The notes under the pieces are model-generated. The model had not been told where the DNA came from. It saw only the letters and a program-made list of their open reading frames with translations, and made no database searches. Positions 41,745 to 44,839 of a DNA stretch of 44,839 bases are shown piece by piece; position 1 is the stretch's first letter, and every line of letters begins with the position of its first letter. The stretch spans positions 1 to 44,839 of the forward strand of contig DIZW01000023.1 in the NCBI GenBank assembly GCA_002428015.1. The letters are read 5' to 3'. The translations under genes were made by a program, and so were the position numbers. The stretch is from Oxalobacteraceae bacterium UBA6018 (lineage in GTDB: Bacteria; Pseudomonadota; Gammaproteobacteria; Burkholderiales; Burkholderiaceae_D).

Positions 41745-42752
41745 ATGATTTCAGCGAAACAGTTGGCCGGCATTTTATGTGCGGCGGTGATGACGTGCGG
41801 CGGTCCGGCGCGCGCGCAAACCCCGCCGCCGCCTCAGCACGCGGCCAACCTGGCCCGTGGCGTCAACATCCTCGGGTATGACAAAGCTTTTTGGCGCGAC
41901 CATACGCAAGGGCGCTTCAAGGAACGCTACTTCACCATGCTGCGGGAGGCGGGTTTTACCGCGGTGCGCGTGAACCTGACGCCGTTCGCCTACATGGACG
42001 ACAAGCTGGCGCTGTCGCCGCACTGGCTCGACACGCTCGACTGGGTCGTGGCCCGCAGCCTGGCGACCGGCCTGACCCCGGTGCTCGACCTGCACGAGTT
42101 CGGAACCATGGCGGCGGACCCCGAGGGCAATCAGCCGAAATTCCTGGCCGTTTGGCGCCAGCTGGCCGAGCGCTACCGCAATCAGCCGCCCGAGGTGGTG
42201 TTTGAACTGCTCAACGAGCCCAACGGCAAGCTGACCGACGCACTGTGGAATTCCTACGCCGCCGAGGCGCTGGCCATCGTGCGCAAATCCAATCCCACCC
42301 GGAAGGTGATCATCGGCCCCGGCCACTGGAACGGCATCGACAGCCTGCCGGCGCTGGTGTTGCCCGAACAGGACCGCAACCTGATCGTCACCGTGCACTA
42401 CTACGATCCGATGCGCTTCACTCACCAGGGCGCCCCATGGTCGGCCGATAACAAGGGCTACAGCGGCATCACCTGGACCGGCAGCGCGGCCGAGAAGCAG
42501 GCCGTCGACACGCGTCTGGGCCAGGCCGCCGACTGGGGCCGCGTCCACGCCCGTCCGCTCTTCCTGGGCGAGTTCGGCGCCTACGACAAGGGCGACATGG
42601 CCTCGCGCGCCCGCTACACCGCGCAGGTGGCGCGCACCGCCGAACGGCTGGGCATGGGCTGGGCCTACTGGCAGTTCGACAGCGACTTCATCGTCTATGA
42701 CATCGACCAGGACGCCTGGGTCGCGCCGATCCGCGATGCGCTGACAAAATGA
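41745..42752 (+). CDS. Secreted GH5-family endoglucanase (cellulase)
   Basis: 335 residues from the ATG at 41745, with CAGGAG upstream. The longer reading from 41682 crosses operator copy 2. A Sec signal ends PARA-QTPPPP. The GH5 barrel shows RVNLTPF, DLHEFG, the acid/base Glu in VFELLNEPNG, the substrate-binding HYYDP, the nucleophile Glu in LFLGEFGAYDKGD, and the closing WAYWQFD. It should cut beta-1,4-glucans outside the cell. Its stop overlaps the gspK start by 4 bases (ATGA). Two operator-like repeats in front suggest sugar-responsive control by a LacI-type repressor encoded elsewhere. Confidence 0.93.
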   Translation: MISAKQLAGILCAAVMTCGGPARAQTPPPPQHAANLARGVNILGYDKAFWRDHTQGRFKERYFTMLREAGFTAVRVNLTPFAYMDDKLALSPHWLDTLDWVVARSLATGLTPVLDLHEFGTMAADPEGNQPKFLAVWRQLAERYRNQPPEVVFELLNEPNGKLTDALWNSYAAEALAIVRKSNPTRKVIIGPGHWNGIDSLPALVLPEQDRNLIVTVHYYDPMRFTHQGAPWSADNKGYSGITWTGSAAEKQAVDTRLGQAADWGRVHARPLFLGEFGAYDKGDMASRARYTAQVARTAERLGMGWAYWQFDSDFIVYDIDQDAWVAPIRDALTK

Positions 42753-43687
42753 AATGCCTCGGGAGCGGCCGCCAACGCGGCGTCGCGCTGATCCTGGCCA
42801 TGTTGCTGACGGCGCTGGCGGTCAGCCTGGTGACGAGCCTGTTCTGGCCGCAGCAGGTCCAGGTGCGCGCGATGGAGAACCAGCGGATGCGGCTGCAGGC
42901 GCGCCTGCTGTTGCAGGGCATGCTCGATTACGCGCGCCAGGTCCTGCACCAGGACGGCCTGAGCGAGGGCAACGTCACCACGCTGGACGGCGTCTGGGCG
43001 CGGCCGATCGGCAGCGGCGGGCTTGGCGATTTTCTGGAGCGCGACCGGGCCGCCGGTGCGCCCCCCGGGGCCACGCTGAGCGGACGCATCGTCGACGCCC
43101 AGTCGCGTTACAACCTGGCCAACCTGGCCAGCGGCGGCCAGGTGGTCCCGCAACAGGTGCTGATCTACGCGCGCCTGTTGCGGCTGCTGCGGCTCGATCC
43201 GCAACTGGCCGCGCGCACGGCCCAGGCGCTGGCGCGGGCGGGCGCGGGGACGCTGCCGGTGATGCGGCTGGACGATCTGCTGGGCGTCGCAGGCTACACG
43301 CCGCGCGTGCTCGAGGCGCTGCGCGATTACGCGGTGATGCTGCCGGAGCCGACCGCGTTGAACGCGAACACGGCGTCGGCCGAGGTGCTGGCCGCCACGC
43401 TCGACATGCCGCTGGCACAGGCGCGCGCGCTCGCGCGCAGCCGCGACCAGGCCTGGCTGCGCGACGCGGCGGACCTGGTCAACCGCCTGCAGGGCAGGCA
43501 GGTGGGCGAGGGCGTCGGTCTCGACGTTCGCAGTAACTATTTTCTGGTGACGAGCAGCGTGCGCGTGGAGCGCGCCGCGCTCGACGCGCAAGCGCTGATC
43601 CGGCGGCATACAGGAGGGCGGGTCCGCTTCGCGCTGGATCAGGACGACCGGCTGCCGACGGCGCTGGTCTGGGTCCGCCAGCGCTAG
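42749..43687 (+). CDS. gspK: Orphan type II secretion minor pseudopilin GspK
   Basis: 312 residues, normal for GspK. The N-terminus RQRGVALILAMLLTALAVSLV is a prepilin-type cleavage site (after Gly) followed by a hydrophobic helix that lacks Glu at position 5, as GspK does. Then come the long GspK globular part with SRYNLANLA (the calcium-region type) and the NANTASAEVLAATLDM helix-hairpin motif. GspK caps the pseudopilus tip in the type II secretion system. It is not in a gsp operon here. It is translationally coupled to a secreted cellulase and followed by a second one, so it may be a dedicated tip for cellulase export, which is inference. Confidence 0.92.
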   Translation: MKCLGSGRQRGVALILAMLLTALAVSLVTSLFWPQQVQVRAMENQRMRLQARLLLQGMLDYARQVLHQDGLSEGNVTTLDGVWARPIGSGGLGDFLERDRAAGAPPGATLSGRIVDAQSRYNLANLASGGQVVPQQVLIYARLLRLLRLDPQLAARTAQALARAGAGTLPVMRLDDLLGVAGYTPRVLEALRDYAVMLPEPTALNANTASAEVLAATLDMPLAQARALARSRDQAWLRDAADLVNRLQGRQVGEGVGLDVRSNYFLVTSSVRVERAALDAQALIRRHTGGRVRFALDQDDRLPTALVWVRQR

Positions 43688-43713
43688 CGCGCCGCACCGA
43701 CAAGGAGCACAAC

Positions 43714-43773
43714 ATGGTCACTTCACCCTGCTGCGCACGCGGGCCGCCGATGGCGGCGCCCGCGTTTCATTGA
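43714..43773 (+). CDS. Very short ORF with a good ribosome site after gspK
   Basis: A 19-codon frame (MVTSPCCARG and nine more) begins 8 bases after AAGGAG. It ends in a region that can fold into a GC hairpin (about 43739-43764). It may be the relic of a former gene start such as gspL, which follows gspK in complete gsp operons, or a leader. Coding function is doubtful. Confidence 0.25.
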   Translation: MVTSPCCARGPPMAAPAFH

Positions 43774-43806
43774 CTCGTTTAATCACAATAATCAGGAGAC
43801 TCAAAA

Positions 43807-44649
43807 ATGAAAACATTGTTTACCCGTCGTACCTTGCTCGCCACCGCCTTCGGCGTGGCCGCCGGCATGCTCTCGGCCACCCAGGTCCAGGCCGCGGCCG
43901 TTTCGGCCAGTCCGACCGACTCCTCCAACAAGCACATCTACGTGGGTCAATACGACTTGTCGACCAATCTGTGGGGCATCAGCGGCGCCGGCACCAACTG
44001 GTACGAATACCTGTTCACCAACTCGACCTCGAACATGGATGGCTCGGGCTACAAGTGGAGCGGCTTCGGCGGCAACAGCACTGACGTCAAGGCCTATCCC
44101 AGCCTGCGGCGCGGCGCCAGCAACGCCCAGAACGATCCCGCCGTGTCGGGCCTGCCTTACCTGTTCGGTAACAATAGCAAGACCGTGAACGCACTGTGGA
44201 GTTTCGATTCCACCGGCTACGACGGTACCGGCAGCATCAGCGGCGGGTATAACCATACCTTCGACGTGTTCTTCAACGCGGCCAACAGCACCGCCCAGTC
44301 CAACATCCGCGGGGAGATCATGATCATCACCGATTCGGCGGCCAATTCGCAAACGTCCGGCTGGGGTGTGAAGGATCCGACGGCCTTTGTGCTCGGTGGC
44401 GAAACCTGGGATGTCTGGCAGGCAACCCAAAACTCCAACGGCTACAGCTGGCACGTGACGCAGTTTCGCAAGCGGGTCAACGCGAACTATTTCAACCACA
44501 ACTTGGCCGATTTCTTTGGCGAGGCGGCCGCGCGTCAACCCAACTATTTCAAGAGCACGTACTACGTGATGATGGTCGAGGCGGGCACGGAAATCAAGAC
44601 CGGTTCCGGGAAGGTGTACAACAAAAGCTATCAGATCAGCGTGTACTAA
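43807..44649 (+). CDS. Secreted GH12-family endoglucanase/xyloglucanase
   Basis: 280 residues. The N-terminus FTRRTLLATAF with the signal ending VQA-AAV is Tat-like or Sec-like. GH12 features are seen in order: the ALWSFDST strand, YNHTFDVFF, the nucleophile Glu in RGEIMIITD, GGETWDVWQ, and the acid/base Glu in MMVEAGTEIKTGSGKV near the C-terminus. This is the jelly-roll beta-1,4-glucanase fold, cutting cellulose or xyloglucan outside the cell. An AGGAG site precedes the ATG. It follows gspK after 119 bases and has its own terminator. It is probably part of the same cellulose response as the GH5 gene, although no operator copy precedes it. Confidence 0.87.
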   Translation: MKTLFTRRTLLATAFGVAAGMLSATQVQAAAVSASPTDSSNKHIYVGQYDLSTNLWGISGAGTNWYEYLFTNSTSNMDGSGYKWSGFGGNSTDVKAYPSLRRGASNAQNDPAVSGLPYLFGNNSKTVNALWSFDSTGYDGTGSISGGYNHTFDVFFNAANSTAQSNIRGEIMIITDSAANSQTSGWGVKDPTAFVLGGETWDVWQATQNSNGYSWHVTQFRKRVNANYFNHNLADFFGEAAARQPNYFKSTYYVMMVEAGTEIKTGSGKVYNKSYQISVY

Positions 44650-44721
44650 ATCGTCGCCGGACCTTTGATGTCGCAAGCGCTGTGAATCGAGATTAAACAC
44701 CTCGCATTCTGATCATTGTTG

Positions 44722-44767
44722 GTACCGCTACCGCTTGGGGTTTGATCCGGTGGCGGTACTTTTTTTT
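44722..44767 (+). terminator. Rho-independent terminator after GH12 gene
   Basis: GTACCGCTACC (44722-44732) pairs with GGTGGCGGTAC (44749-44759), an 11-bp stem with one G-U pair, followed by eight T (44760-44767). The left arm also matches the inverted core of the GH5 operators (TAGCGGTACCAA on the minus strand). The remaining 72 bases of the window show no gene. Confidence 0.9.
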
Positions 44768-44839
44768 GCCAAAAACCCCTGCCCAGCCCGCCCCATGCGC
44801 AGCCGCCCGCCCACGCTCGGGGCCGGTGCCGGCGTCCGC

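Noticed and set aside
44719..44732. A third LacI-like operator after the GH12 gene
   Set aside because: The sequence forms the left arm of a strong terminator with eight T, which explains it without an operator; it is mentioned only as a coincidence worth checking.

Overview
The window is GC-rich DNA from a proteobacterium, most likely a beta-proteobacterium of the Oxalobacteraceae (Massilia/Duganella type). This is judged from the gene content (SigF/NrsF-MrpX locus, DUF7661, DUF2867, GH12/GH5 cellulases) and general style; no phylogenetic marker is present to prove it.

Layout. (1) 12-5176: tRNA-Val(CAC) with its terminator, then an envelope oxidative-stress locus. A divergent ECF sigma factor and DUF1109 anti-sigma (sigF-nrsF) face an operon of a DUF1223 thioredoxin-like protein, a cytochrome b561-type membrane subunit, a Tat-exported YedY1-like molybdopterin reductase and a Met-rich MXKDX repeat protein (MrpX). 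A near-perfect SigF-type promoter (TGTAACC-N16-CGAA) lies in the divergent region. Three small genes follow. (2) 5366-37696: a self-contained biosynthetic cluster for a probable glycosylated lipopeptide. One long minus-strand operon reads tolC, unknown lipoprotein, half-HPPD VOC enzyme, GT4 glycosyltransferase, type II thioesterase, NRPS1 (C-A-T-C-A-T-C*), NRPS2 (A-T-C*), a GH13-like glycosidase/transglycosidase, FAAL-ACP, NRPS3 (C-A-T) and a SyrD/PvdE-type peptide exporter. Genes overlap or are separated by fewer than 60 bases. Divergent from tolC are an RND adaptor and permease, and an EntD-type phosphopantetheinyl transferase closes the cluster. (3) 37809-41474: a secreted protein of unknown function, a type I phosphodiesterase/nucleotide pyrophosphatase and a DUF2867 protein. 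(4) 41644-44767: a cellulose-related block of GH5 endoglucanase, an orphan GspK minor pseudopilin translationally coupled to it, and a GH12 endoglucanase, with LacI-like operator repeats in front.

How the cluster may work (inference). FAAL-ACP activates a fatty acid and starts a chain on NRPS1. Eye-read specificity codes give Tyr-like, Glu/Gln-like and Tyr-like for the first three A domains, and a non-standard code without the amino-binding Asp for NRPS3. There is no cis thioesterase. NRPS1 and NRPS2 both end in members of one divergent condensation-domain subgroup (DHxxxD in place of HHxxxDG), and a cytoplasmic GH13-like protein is translated directly after the second of them. The most interesting possibility is that sugar chemistry (GH13-like plus GT4) is built into chain tailoring or release. 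The SyrD-like exporter, RND pump and TolC would move the product out. No pathway-specific regulator gene is visible, but several palindromes lie between tolC and the RND adaptor.
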